In this document: piece after piece, positions 1 to 6,195 of the stretch | How the letters are laid out: every line of letters starts with the position of its first letter | Position numbering within the stretch: the first letter of the stretch is position 1 | Assembly (NCBI GenBank): GCA_030621685.1 | Contig: JAUXHF010000088.1 | Location: 1-7,777 of the forward strand | Direction of reading: 5' to 3' | Length of the DNA stretch: 7,777 nt | Source of the DNA: Spirochaetota bacterium | GTDB lineage: Bacteria; Spirochaetota; UBA12135; COTS27 | Translations under genes and position numbers: made by a program | The notes under the pieces: generated by a model | What the model was told of the DNA's origin: nothing | The model's database searches: none | The model's input: only the letters and a program-made list of their open reading frames with translations

Positions 1-90
1 GAAAGCAGAATGCTTCACGAAAGCAGAATGCTTTACGAAAGTAGAATGCTTCACGAAAGTAGAATGCTTCACGAAAGCAGGAAGGTTTAT
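1..90 (+). repeat. 18-bp tandem repeat, five units, at the 5' end of ccsA
   Basis: Units begin at 1, 19, 37, 55 and 73. The first four differ only at two sites (GCA or GTA in the middle, CAC or TAC at the end). The fifth is degenerate and reads GAAAGCAGGAAGGTTTAT. Because 18 is a multiple of three, the array stays open in the ccsA frame and would encode a Met-Leu-His-Glu-Ser-Arg hexapeptide repeat. Each unit contains a short inverted repeat, AAGCA-GAA-TGCTT, and the GTA variants keep pairing in RNA through a G-U wobble. The frame is open to base 1, so the array may continue to the left of the window. Confidence 0.93.
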
Positions 91-2211
91 TTGATAGGCG
101 AAATTTTGCCGAGGGTGCTGCCACTCTTTTTTTTACTCATGTTTTTCTTTTCGTTAGCTGGATATTTGCATGCCCAAGTATCGGCGGAAGGTAACACGAG
201 CGATGAAAACACAGCTAACAAAGAACAGGAGCAAGATATAAACTCGCTTGAAGATTCGCTAGAAGATGAGGACTTTTCTTATTTTCGCAGTAGGAAAAAG
301 AAGGTAGCAGCTGCAGATGAAATTCTGGATGCCTCGGTACTTGCTGATATAATTGTGCATCATGGCGGACGCAGTAAACCGCTCGAGGCCTATGCTAGAA
401 ATATGCTTTTGGTCTTTAATGGTCGCTCGGAATTTGAAGCAGAAGATGGCAAACGTTATACAGCCTTAGATTGGCTGCTGTTCACGATGATGAAACCCGA
501 GAGCGTAGCTGATCATCGTGTTTTTAAGATTGTTTTTGATGAGGCGCAAAGTGCCTTAGGTCTAAAGCCGCATGCATCGCGGCGTTATACCTTTTCCGAG
601 CTTGCTCGTTCTATTAACGTTCTTCAGGGCTTGGCTACTTTCGCCTATAAAATTGATTCTGGTGAACGTTCGGCTGGCGACAGGGAATTTATTCGCATCT
701 ATGAAAATTACTTGCTTTATTACCAGCTATTAAATTCTTTTTTGTTTGCCTTACCGGTTGAGACCTTCTCGCTCCTTTCCGATGAATTAAAACAAGAATT
801 CGGGCTTTCTGTAGAGAGGCGAGGCTTCTCTTACTTAGATATCATGGAAAAAATTCAGCCTATTTACGCCTTAGTGAATAAGCTAGCAGAGAAGCCAAAA
901 CAAGAGCTTCGTGCGAATGATAGTATAGCCTTAGAGCTATACTATCGTTATCAAGCTTTTCCGCAGAGTTACTTAGAGACACCATTGCGCATGTTTCCCT
1001 CGTATGCACACGATGATGAACGTTGGTTTTCGGCTTGGCAGATTTTTGCGGTGAACAAAGAGGCTTTGAATCTCGTGAAGCAGGAATTTAAACATCTTAA
1101 AAATTTTGCTGAGGCCTATAGAGATGCAGATGAACAACGTTTCCATAAGGAAGCCAAGCTTTTTAAGGCAGCACTTGAAGAAAAGAGAAAAAACCCAAAT
1201 ACGGGCAAGGCTTTTGCTCAAGCGAAGCGCACCAAGCAAAGCGCTGTTTGGGAAGTTTGGTACTATGCTTGGGATTCATTTTATAGAGCGGCTATTTTTT
1301 ATTTTTTAGCCTTTCTTGTGTTGCTGGCGGGCTACCTGGTGCAGGCAGGCTCTAAATTTTGGAAGATGCTACGCAGGCTAGGCTTTATTTTGATTTTCTG
1401 TGGTTTAGGGCTAAACATTCTTGGTGTTGTCATGCGTGTGGTGATAACCGGTCGCCCGCCAATTATCAATTTGTTTTCGACCTTCACCTTTGTGGCGCTT
1501 ATCGGAGTTATTGGCGGGCTGCTCTTAGAGGCCTATGAAAAACGGGGGAGTGGTTTATTAGCCGGAGCTTTTCTCGGTTCCATCTTACTGCTGATATCAC
1601 GTTATTTTGAGGCCGAAATAGGCGATACCATGAATGTTCTCATTGCCGTTCTCAGGAGTAATTTCTGGCTTTCTACGCATGTTATTGCCATCAATCTTGG
1701 CTATGGCGGCATAGTGCTTTCAGGGGTTTTAGCGCATGTATATTTGTTTAAAAAACTTTTTCAAAAGCAAGGTACTAAAGGTAGCGGAGCCAGAGAAGCA
1801 CGCAATACTTTTAAGTTAATCTATGCCGCGCAAGGCTTTGGGCTTATTTTCACGGTTTTAGGAACGGTGCTAGGCGGCGTATGGGCAGACCAATCTTGGG
1901 GCAGGTTTTGGGGCTGGGATCCTAAGGAGAATGGGTCGCTGCTTATTGTACTTTGGAGTGCTATTATTTTTCATGCACGTTTTGCTGGCTGGTTTCGCGA
2001 GCTTGGCTTTGCCGCCGCCGCCGTGGTTGGCATTGTCGTTGTTATGCTAGCATGGTTTGGAATAAACCTTTTAGGCGTAGGTTTGCATTCCTACGGCTTT
2101 ACCCAGAGTATTGGAATTCCTTTCTTTTTGTATGTCTTTGGCCAATTTTTCTTATTATTTGTGTTACTGTACCTCATTCATCTTAAGCAGCAAAAAAACG
2201 CAGTTACCTAG
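10..2211 (+). CDS. ccsA: CcsA/ResC-type cytochrome c biogenesis protein with large N-terminal domain
   Basis: This is the heme-handling component of system II cytochrome c maturation, which delivers and attaches heme to apocytochromes outside the inner membrane. Residues are numbered from the ATG at 10. A hydrophobic signal or anchor lies at about 35-55 and ends in Leu-His-Ala. Residues 56-425 are a soluble, probably periplasmic region beginning with a Gly-Gly-Arg-Ser-Lys-Pro-Leu-Glu motif near 119, as in the large CcsA proteins of several phyla. From about 427 come membrane helices with GRPPIINLFS at 481, the tryptophan-rich WGRFWGWDPKE at 630-640, and likely heme-ligand histidines H557, H655 (FHARFAGW) and H693 (GLHSYGF). 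No ResB/CcsB-like region is visible, so a partner must lie elsewhere. The coordinates use the first ATG in the window, but the TTG at 91 (706 aa) has the better ribosome binding site. The frame is open to the left edge, so a start outside the window is also possible. Confidence 0.88.
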   Translation: MLHESRMLYESRMLHESRMLHESRKVYLIGEILPRVLPLFFLLMFFFSLAGYLHAQVSAEGNTSDENTANKEQEQDINSLEDSLEDEDFSYFRSRKKKVAAADEILDASVLADIIVHHGGRSKPLEAYARNMLLVFNGRSEFEAEDGKRYTALDWLLFTMMKPESVADHRVFKIVFDEAQSALGLKPHASRRYTFSELARSINVLQGLATFAYKIDSGERSAGDREFIRIYENYLLYYQLLNSFLFALPVETFSLLSDELKQEFGLSVERRGFSYLDIMEKIQPIYALVNKLAEKPKQELRANDSIALELYYRYQAFPQSYLETPLRMFPSYAHDDERWFSAWQIFAVNKEALNLVKQEFKHLKNFAEAYRDADEQRFHKEAKLFKAALEEKRKNPNTGKAFAQAKRTKQSAVWEVWYYAWDSFYRAAIFYFLAFLVLLAGYLVQAGSKFWKMLRRLGFILIFCGLGLNILGVVMRVVITGRPPIINLFSTFTFVALIGVIGGLLLEAYEKRGSGLLAGAFLGSILLLISRYFEAEIGDTMNVLIAVLRSNFWLSTHVIAINLGYGGIVLSGVLAHVYLFKKLFQKQGTKGSGAREARNTFKLIYAAQGFGLIFTVLGTVLGGVWADQSWGRFWGWDPKENGSLLIVLWSAIIFHARFAGWFRELGFAAAAVVGIVVVMLAWFGINLLGVGLHSYGFTQSIGIPFFLYVFGQFFLLFVLLYLIHLKQQKNAVT
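79..93 (+). promoter_or_regulatory. Shine-Dalgarno and alternative TTG start for ccsA
   Basis: AGGAAGG at 79-85 lies five bases before an in-frame TTG at 91-93. It is one of the two best ribosome binding sites in the window. Starting here gives a protein that opens directly with a hydrophobic signal sequence and leaves the 18-bp repeats upstream of the start. The ATGs inside the repeats have only a weak GAAAG upstream. The choice of TTG is an inference from sequence context. Confidence 0.5.
916..949. repeat. Near-perfect 14-bp inverted repeat inside ccsA
   Basis: The arms GATAGTATAGC (919-929) and GCTATACTATC (936-946) are perfect complements around a 6-base loop. The stem extends by a T-G wobble and two A-T pairs to 916-929 against 936-949. 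It lies in the periplasmic-domain coding region, where a 14-bp stem is unexpected by chance. No T run follows, so it does not look like a terminator. Confidence 0.85.
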
Positions 2212-2257
2212 TTTCTTTTTAAGAAATTTCTGGCTAGCTTTTTTTTAATAAAGCTTT
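2212..2257 (+). terminator. Weak terminator-like AT-rich hairpins after ccsA
   Basis: Immediately after the ccsA stop, TTTCTT (2212-2217) pairs with AAGAAA (2221-2226). GCTAGC (2233-2238) then runs into an eight-base T tract (2239-2246), and AGCTTT (2236-2241) can pair with AAAGCT (2250-2255). The stems are short and almost free of GC, so termination here is only plausible. The T tract is the main support. Confidence 0.35.
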
Positions 2258-2330
2258 CTATCAATCCTAATTTAAATAAGATAAGCGCTAAAATATATTA
2301 CGCGGGTAGGGGCGGTAGTTTTTAAGTGTT

Positions 2331-3335
2331 ATGGGTATTTTCTTTCGTTATATATTTGTCTTTCTAAGAAAAGATTTCCAGCTTGGCATATATACTTACA
2401 CAGCTGTCTTTTTGAGCCTGGCTCTTTATTTAAACTACCGATATAATTTTGAAACCGAGGTCCTGCGTAAGCTGCTTGGCGAGCCTTGGGGCTTTCTTTA
2501 TGCGCTTGCTTTTTATGGTTTTATTTACTACGGTGTTTGCATTCCTAAGCTTTTCGCCTCGAAAAAACTCTATGTGCTAGCCGATGTTTTTTTTTGGCTA
2601 CGCACTTTATTCTTTATTAGTGTTGTGGCAGGAGGCATTAGCTTCCAAAGTTATTTTCAGCTATCAATACTAAAAGAATTTATCGATTTTAGTTTTAGTA
2701 AGGAAGAATTTAGATTTGTTAGCAGCAATTTCTCGAATTTGAAGCTGGTACTGCTATGGTTTCTTCCTATACTCTTATTTTATTTCTTCTTTGAGAGATC
2801 CAGCTACGAACATGCGGCAAAACTAAAACCCAAACCCTTTCTTTATGGGATAACCTTTAGAAATTTCAAATTACGGCTGTACTTTTTTCTCATGCTTTTC
2901 ATGTTGCCGCTGATATTGTTTGCCACAAGCCTGCAGCCCTTTCTTCTTTTTTATCCTATTTTTGATGCCTTTCAAATTCAGCCTGTATTCCAATTAAGCC
3001 CTTTAGCCGCCATGTTAAGTTTTGAGCTTATCTACGGCATGCTTTTTGTCTGCACTGAGCTACTTTTTCGTGGAGCCTTTGTTATCGGGTTTAGCGATGG
3101 TCTTGCTGAAGATAGCGTACTTCCTATGGCTGCACTCTATTGTTCAATTCATTTTGGGAAGCCGGTATTAGAAGCCATAAGCTCGATTTTTGGTGGCTAT
3201 ATTCTTGGCATACTCGCCTTTTATACGCTGAGCATTATGGGCGGCATTGTCGTCCATATATGGATAGCATGGCTTACTGATGCCTTGGCCTTACTGAAGA
3301 AATACGCTGATATCGGCCTGCCAAAGAGTAATTAA
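2331..3335 (+). CDS. CPBP-family (Abi/CAAX protease-like) membrane protein
   Basis: A 334-residue, very hydrophobic protein with about eight membrane segments. The C-terminal third carries the CPBP glutamic intramembrane protease signature: TELLFRG at 242-248 gives Glu243 and Arg247, IHFGKP places His274, and GGIVVHIWIAW places His309. Canonical members have EExxxR, and here the first Glu is Thr242. The usual Asn or Asp four residues after the last His is Ala313. As I recall, close relatives with the same FxRG, HFGKP and SSIFGGYILG blocks occur in Bacteroidetes and other phyla and are annotated only as CPBP metalloproteases, so the variation may be typical of a subfamily. The substrate is unknown. 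The ATG at 2331 lacks a well-spaced ribosome binding site (AGGGGCGG ends 17 bases upstream), and an in-frame TAG at 2316 rules out much extension. A run of nine T lies in the coding sequence at 2587-2595. Confidence 0.78.
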   Translation: MGIFFRYIFVFLRKDFQLGIYTYTAVFLSLALYLNYRYNFETEVLRKLLGEPWGFLYALAFYGFIYYGVCIPKLFASKKLYVLADVFFWLRTLFFISVVAGGISFQSYFQLSILKEFIDFSFSKEEFRFVSSNFSNLKLVLLWFLPILLFYFFFERSSYEHAAKLKPKPFLYGITFRNFKLRLYFFLMLFMLPLILFATSLQPFLLFYPIFDAFQIQPVFQLSPLAAMLSFELIYGMLFVCTELLFRGAFVIGFSDGLAEDSVLPMAALYCSIHFGKPVLEAISSIFGGYILGILAFYTLSIMGGIVVHIWIAWLTDALALLKKYADIGLPKSN

Positions 3336-3395
3336 TGAAAGAGTTAAGCCTTTCATCTTTGAAAGCCGGCGATACACGTATCTAGATTATCTAGA
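3335..3395. other. Small inverted repeats in the convergent gap
   Basis: Three dyads lie between the convergent CPBP and DUF3179 genes. ATGAAAG (3335-3341) pairs with CTTTCAT (3350-3356) across eight bases. GATAC-AC-GTATC lies at 3371-3382. TCTAGAT-T-ATCTAGA, an almost perfect 15-base palindrome, lies at 3381-3395, and a T7 tract follows within about 20 bases. Together they could end transcription from the left, but each stem is short. The rest of the gap to 3472 shows nothing I recognise. Confidence 0.35.
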
Positions 3396-3472
3396 GAAAC
3401 CTATTTTTTTATATTTTAAGCAAAGAGACTAAGGCCTTACCTTGGGTTTGTGGATAGTTTATAGATAACGTA

Positions 3473-4483
3473 TTACAGCCGATTTAGTTTTCCATCTTGA
3501 TAGAAGCTGAAAAAAACAAAGGCGAAAGTGAGATCATAGGGGGTGTCTTGCCAGTGGCCAGCTTTGTTTTTTCGTTGGGCAACTACGGCGCCAATTTCTC
3601 TGCCATCACTAATATTGCTTGTATCTAAGGCGGAGGCTACGCCTTCTTGCCAGCGAAGCCGTAATGTTTTATTAATGGTTACCGTTTGTTTTTCACGAAG
3701 CTCGCTGAGTAGCCATGCCTGTTTGCCGATTACCACGATGTAGGCCAAGAGCGGAACGTCTTGAGGCAGGTTTTTGGCGTTTACGGGAAAGTAAGGAGTG
3801 TCCCGAGAGTCGTAGCGGACATAAGGAATTCTTCCGTAATCACGATAGGAAGCCGTTGGTGGCAAAAGCAATTTTCCTTTCGGGTGTCGTTTTTTAAACA
3901 GGGCTAAACTTTCAAATCTAGCTGGGTATCGTTTTAATTCTTTTCCTGTGTATTTTCCTACAATAGCTTTGCCCGAGAATTGCTGCCACCAACTTTCGCT
4001 TTCTCTATCGTACATAACTAAATCGCTATAGCGCAGTTTTCCGGTGGTGCCAAAGCTTAAGGTTTGGCCATCTAATCTTCTATCAAAAACAATGCCAGCA
4101 TTGCAAAGCGGGCAGTAGCTTACGGCTACGGGAACGCCGCCTACAACATCGTTGACTATTTCATGCCATATCAAAATGGAAAGAGGGTAGCTTTTCGCTT
4201 CGCCATTTATTTCTATGGAAAGCGTTGGCGCCCTAGGTGAAATGTTTTGAACCTTATCTATGCTCGTAAAACTTGGCTTGTCTATGGATGGAATACCATC
4301 TTTTGCTGGGCCGCCGTCTAAGATGCTCGAAAAATCTATACTTTTTTTTGAGAAATCTGTTTTCTTCCATTCATTTTTCCAGCGCCTTTCTTGAGAGTAA
4401 CAAGCACTTGTCAGTATGCTTACACAGAAAATGACTACTAAAATTCTGAAAGAAATCGCTGTTTTGGAAGATGTTTTTTGCAT
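3473..4483 (-). CDS. DUF3179-family lipoprotein
   Basis: The mature part matches the DUF3179 family, whose function is not established. Numbered from the upstream ATG at 4489, the blocks are LSILIWHEIVND at 103-114, VSYCPLCNAGIVFDR at 123-137, FGTTGKLRYSDLVMYDR at 146-162 and SWWQQFSGKAIVG at 166-178. The Cys-Pro-Leu-Cys pair (126 and 129) is the family's most conspicuous feature and suggests metal or redox chemistry, but it is not a CxxCH heme site. The N-terminus is a lipoprotein signal: a basic start, a hydrophobic stretch, then Leu-Thr-Ser-Ala-Cys with the lipidated Cys at 30, so the protein should be membrane-anchored outside the cytoplasm. I chose the second ATG (4483) because GAGGA at 4490-4494 sits six bases before it but touches the first ATG. 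Transcribed convergently with the CPBP gene and divergently from rplU. Confidence 0.85.
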   Translation of the reverse strand: MQKTSSKTAISFRILVVIFCVSILTSACYSQERRWKNEWKKTDFSKKSIDFSSILDGGPAKDGIPSIDKPSFTSIDKVQNISPRAPTLSIEINGEAKSYPLSILIWHEIVNDVVGGVPVAVSYCPLCNAGIVFDRRLDGQTLSFGTTGKLRYSDLVMYDRESESWWQQFSGKAIVGKYTGKELKRYPARFESLALFKKRHPKGKLLLPPTASYRDYGRIPYVRYDSRDTPYFPVNAKNLPQDVPLLAYIVVIGKQAWLLSELREKQTVTINKTLRLRWQEGVASALDTSNISDGREIGAVVAQRKNKAGHWQDTPYDLTFAFVFFSFYQDGKLNRL

Positions 4484-4489
4484 GACCAT

Positions 4490-4494
4490 TCCTC
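4490..4494 (-). promoter_or_regulatory. Ribosome binding site deciding the DUF3179 start
   Basis: On the minus strand GAGGA directly abuts the ATG at 4489 but lies six bases from the in-frame ATG at 4483. The second Met is therefore the better start and shortens the protein by two residues. Confidence 0.65.
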
Positions 4495-4632
4495 ATATCA
4501 TCTGTCTGGGTTTTATTTAAATAGGCCCCTTTTGCTGAGGCCTTATTTGTAGCTGGCTCTGTAATGAAACGTTAGTTTTCAAAATTTAGCAAAAAAAATT
4601 GTTAATTTGTTGATAGTTAAGCTTTTTGTTGA

Positions 4633-4680
4633 TTCATGACAGCTTTCATGATAGCATTCATGATAGCTTTCATGCTAGCT
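4633..4680. repeat. 12-bp tandem repeat, four units, upstream of rplU
   Basis: Units at 4633, 4645, 4657 and 4669 read TTCATGACAGCT, TTCATGATAGCA, TTCATGATAGCT and TTCATGCTAGCT. The shared core is TTCATGNNAGCW, and three units contain the palindrome TCATGA. The array ends about 65 bases before the rplU -10 box. A slippage-generated array or a row of protein-binding sites are both possible. Confidence 0.92.
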
Positions 4681-4746
4681 TAGTCTTTAGGAGAAAGTTT
4701 ATTTAACATTTGCCGGCTAATATGGGCAAATATAGAGAAATCATTG

Positions 4747-4774
4747 TATAATAGCTAGGTAAACGGCTAGGTAA
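4747..4774 (+). promoter_or_regulatory. Probable -10 box and 12-bp direct repeat ahead of rplU
   Basis: TATAAT at 4747-4752 is a perfect sigma-70-type -10 box 52 bases before the rplU start. No good -35 hexamer sits 16-18 bases upstream. Just downstream GCTAGGTAA occurs twice, at 4754-4762 and 4766-4774, again with a 12-base period. The transcript would have a leader of about 45 bases. Confidence 0.5.
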
Positions 4775-4804
4775 GTATCTAGAGATTATAAAAAGATAGA
4801 ATTC

Positions 4805-5152
4805 ATGATTATAGCAGAAATAAAAGGTAAGCAGTATTCCATAGAAGAGGGCAAGAGCGTAACAATCGACTTCGTGGATGACGAGGCGGGGAAAGCCTTC
4901 GATGATATAAAAGTGCTTTATTACAGCGATGACAAGGGCAATACACGCATAGGAACTCCCTATCTTGAGGATATTAAGGTTTCAGCTGAGGTTAAAGAAC
5001 AGTTTCGTGATAGAAAAGTCATGGTCATGCATTATAAAAAACGCTCGGGAATTCGCCGAAAACAAGGACATCGGCAAAAATATACCATACTGCATATCCG
5101 TTCCATTCAACATGGCAAAGCCCTAGCAGAGAAAGTAAGCAGCGATGGTTGA
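4805..5152 (+). CDS. rplU: 50S ribosomal protein L21 (bL21)
   Basis: A large-subunit protein that binds 23S rRNA. The 115-residue product starts with MIIAEIKGKQY, the usual L21 opening, and ends with the basic L21 signature MHYKKRSGIRRKQGHRQKYT at about 75-94. It is slightly longer than the E. coli protein (103 aa), with a short polar tail after that signature. The ATG is the natural family start, although the upstream bases give no strong ribosome binding site. Its stop overlaps the prp start by 8 bases, so translation of the two is probably coupled. A perfect -10 box lies upstream, making this the first gene of the ribosomal operon. Confidence 0.96.
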   Translation: MIIAEIKGKQYSIEEGKSVTIDFVDDEAGKAFDDIKVLYYSDDKGNTRIGTPYLEDIKVSAEVKEQFRDRKVMVMHYKKRSGIRRKQGHRQKYTILHIRSIQHGKALAEKVSSDG

Positions 5153-5552
5153 AGCATGTCTTTATCAAAACGCTGAATATTTCCTTGCCTATCAATGCAA
5201 GGGGCATGCTACAGAAAATGTTTCTCTTGGAGAGAAAAAGAAAGCGATTGTGCTTTGCGCTGGGCTTTCGGCGATAGAACAGCAATTGTTTTATGCTTTG
5301 CAGCAGGCTTTTTCAGATGAATTGACGGTGAATTTTGAACGTCATAGAGGTTTTTTTTCGCTTAGCATCACGTCTAGCCAGTTGCAAGCCCTAAATCCCT
5401 CGCAGCAGATACAGCTACGAACGTTAGCGGCTTCTTTTGCCATCGGTTTAAAGATGTTAGCCAGTAGCAACCAAGAGTTTTTCTCTTTGGATATAGAGAA
5501 ATGGGAATTTCAGCTAGAAAAACTAGATAAAGTATTAAAAAAAGTTATATAA
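5145..5552 (+). CDS. prp: Prp-like ribosomal-processing cysteine protease
   Basis: Prp cleaves an N-terminal extension from L27 in Firmicutes, and its gene lies between rplU and rpmA, as here. The 135-residue product keeps the core: CKGHA supplies the catalytic His21, and IVLCAGLSA supplies the nucleophile Cys38. It differs from the S. aureus enzyme (His22, Cys34, about 106 aa) in having sixteen rather than eleven residues between His and Cys, no Asp in the usual DIVC position, and about 25 extra residues, mainly in the C-terminal half. The following L27 has no extension to remove, so the substrate is unclear. It might be inactive or have another target. The start overlaps rplU. A run of eight T lies at 5351-5358. 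The family call rests on the two motifs plus gene order. Confidence 0.82.
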   Translation: MVEACLYQNAEYFLAYQCKGHATENVSLGEKKKAIVLCAGLSAIEQQLFYALQQAFSDELTVNFERHRGFFSLSITSSQLQALNPSQQIQLRTLAASFAIGLKMLASSNQEFFSLDIEKWEFQLEKLDKVLKKVI

Positions 5553-5613
5553 CCTAGGTTTTGTATGAAATATACGGAATTTTAAAACAAAAAATAATAA
5601 ACGAGCGTAGAAC

Positions 5614-5904
5614 ATGTCAAGTAAGAAAGGGAAAGGATCCTCAAACAACCTAAGAGATAGTAAGCCTAAATATTTAGGCGTGAAACTCTACGATGGGGAA
5701 AAAGTATTAGCCGGTGGAATTATTATCCGCCAAAGAGGAACGAAGTTTTTTGCCAAAACGGGAGTGGGCATGGGTAGAGACCATACCTTGTTTGCTAAAA
5801 GGCATGGCTACATTTGTTTTTCAAAGAGTAGAAATAGGCGTTGGGTGAGCGTCCTTGATAGCCCCAAAACTGGCATGCCTAAGCCGGAAAAAGCTACTGC
5901 TTGA
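5614..5904 (+). CDS. rpmA: 50S ribosomal protein L27 (bL27)
   Basis: L27 reaches into the peptidyl transferase centre with its N-terminal tail. The 96-residue product has the full family pattern: SSKKGKGSSNNLRDS at 2-16, then LGVKLYDGEKVLAGGIIIRQ, RGTKFFAKTGVGMGRDHTLF and a basic C-terminal half. It begins directly with the mature-type tail, with no Firmicutes-like leader ending in two aromatic residues, and an in-frame TAG at 5608-5610 excludes a longer start. It is about ten residues longer than E. coli L27 at the C-terminus. The gene follows prp after 61 bases without a strong promoter or ribosome binding site, so it probably shares the rplU transcript. The end of the gene overlaps the beginning of a duplicated spacer. 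Confidence 0.97.
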   Translation: MSSKKGKGSSNNLRDSKPKYLGVKLYDGEKVLAGGIIIRQRGTKFFAKTGVGMGRDHTLFAKRHGYICFSKSRNRRWVSVLDSPKTGMPKPEKATA

Positions 5905-6183
5905 AACAAAGCTAGCTGTTAGCATGAGCATCATGGCGAAGATATGCAGTTTGAAAAGAAGCATGCTAACGTGTAGCCGCTCATTCTCCATCGAAGAAGG
6001 GTTATTTTATAGCCTTGGTATAAGCTGGAGCTGTAAAAAGCTGCTCTGAAACAAAGCTAGCTGTTAGCATTATTATTAGCATCATGGCGAAGATATACAG
6101 TTTGAAAAGAAGTATGCTAACGTTAACGTGTAGCCGCTCATTCTCCATTGAAGAAGGGTTATTTTATAGCCTTGGTATAAGCT
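5902..6183. repeat. Tandem duplication of a roughly 145-bp unit between rpmA and prpD
   Basis: Copy one is 5902-6026 and copy two 6047-6183. Both start with TGAAACAAAGCTAGCTG and end with CCTTGGTATAAGCT. Between them I count only three substitutions and two 6-base indels (extra bases in copy two near 6071 and at 6122-6127). The first copy starts on the rpmA stop codon, and the preceding bases (AAAAAGCT before each copy) are also similar, so the duplication seems to have taken in the 3' end of rpmA. The two copies fill most of the 300-bp gap before prpD. A frame runs through both: 41 codons from the ATG at 5924 to 6049, and 33 from the ATG at 6084 to 6185. Neither has a ribosome binding site, so I do not call them genes. 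Confidence 0.93.
5918..5970. other. Hairpin within the duplicated spacer unit
   Basis: GTTAGCATG (5918-5926) is the exact complement of CATGCTAAC (5962-5970), with a 35-base loop. In the second copy GTTAGCAT (6063-6070) pairs with ATGCTAAC (6114-6121), and an extra TTAGCAT (6076-6082) created by the 6-base insertion could compete for the same partner. It could be a 3'-UTR structure of the ribosomal operon. No T run follows to support termination. Confidence 0.45.
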
Positions 6184-6195
6184 AAGCTTGGCTTA
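6178..6195. promoter_or_regulatory. Palindrome just upstream of prpD
   Basis: TAAGCTAAGCTTGGCTTA is an 18-base dyad centred on AAGCTT with a single mismatched pair, and it ends nine bases before the prpD ATG. Its place suggests an operator, but no regulator is encoded nearby. Confidence 0.35.

Larger units (their letters stand above)
4495..4804. other. Divergent intergenic region between DUF3179 and rplU
   Basis: About 310 bases with no convincing gene. It should carry promoters for both flanking genes. Near the DUF3179 side, GGCC at 4524-4527 and 4539-4542 can form a short hairpin flanked by AT sequence (AATA and TATT with one bulge). The middle is AT-rich with an A8 run around 4591-4598. 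The right part holds the 12-bp tandem array and the TATAAT box, listed separately. I could not assign a convincing minus-strand promoter. Confidence 0.6.

Noticed and set aside
973..1239. Minus-strand open frame of 88 codons inside ccsA
   Set aside because: It lies wholly within the well-supported ccsA coding region, has no family resemblance and no ribosome binding site.
3335..3412. Strong bidirectional terminator between the convergent genes
   Set aside because: The dyads are short and AT-rich, and the only T run is on the plus strand about 10-20 bases after the last stem, so only a weak structural note is kept.
3543..3897. Plus-strand open frames opposite the DUF3179 gene
   Set aside because: Both are antisense to a gene with strong family motifs and show no motif of their own.
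4633..4680. CRISPR-like or iteron-origin reading of the 12-bp array
   Set aside because: The units are contiguous with no spacers, too short for CRISPR, and no cas, rep or dnaA gene is nearby.
5025..5285. Minus-strand open frame of 86 codons across rplU and prp
   Set aside because: It is antisense to two recognised genes and resembles no family I know.
4799..5904. L21 leader riboregulator
   Set aside because: The leader between the -10 box and rplU is only about 45 bases and I see no structure like the known L21 leader of Bacillus.
5855..6049. Open frame overlapping the rpmA end and the first spacer copy
   Set aside because: Its first part is out of frame with rpmA. Only the spacer part repeats in the second copy, so it is treated as a possible small peptide in the findings and not called a gene.
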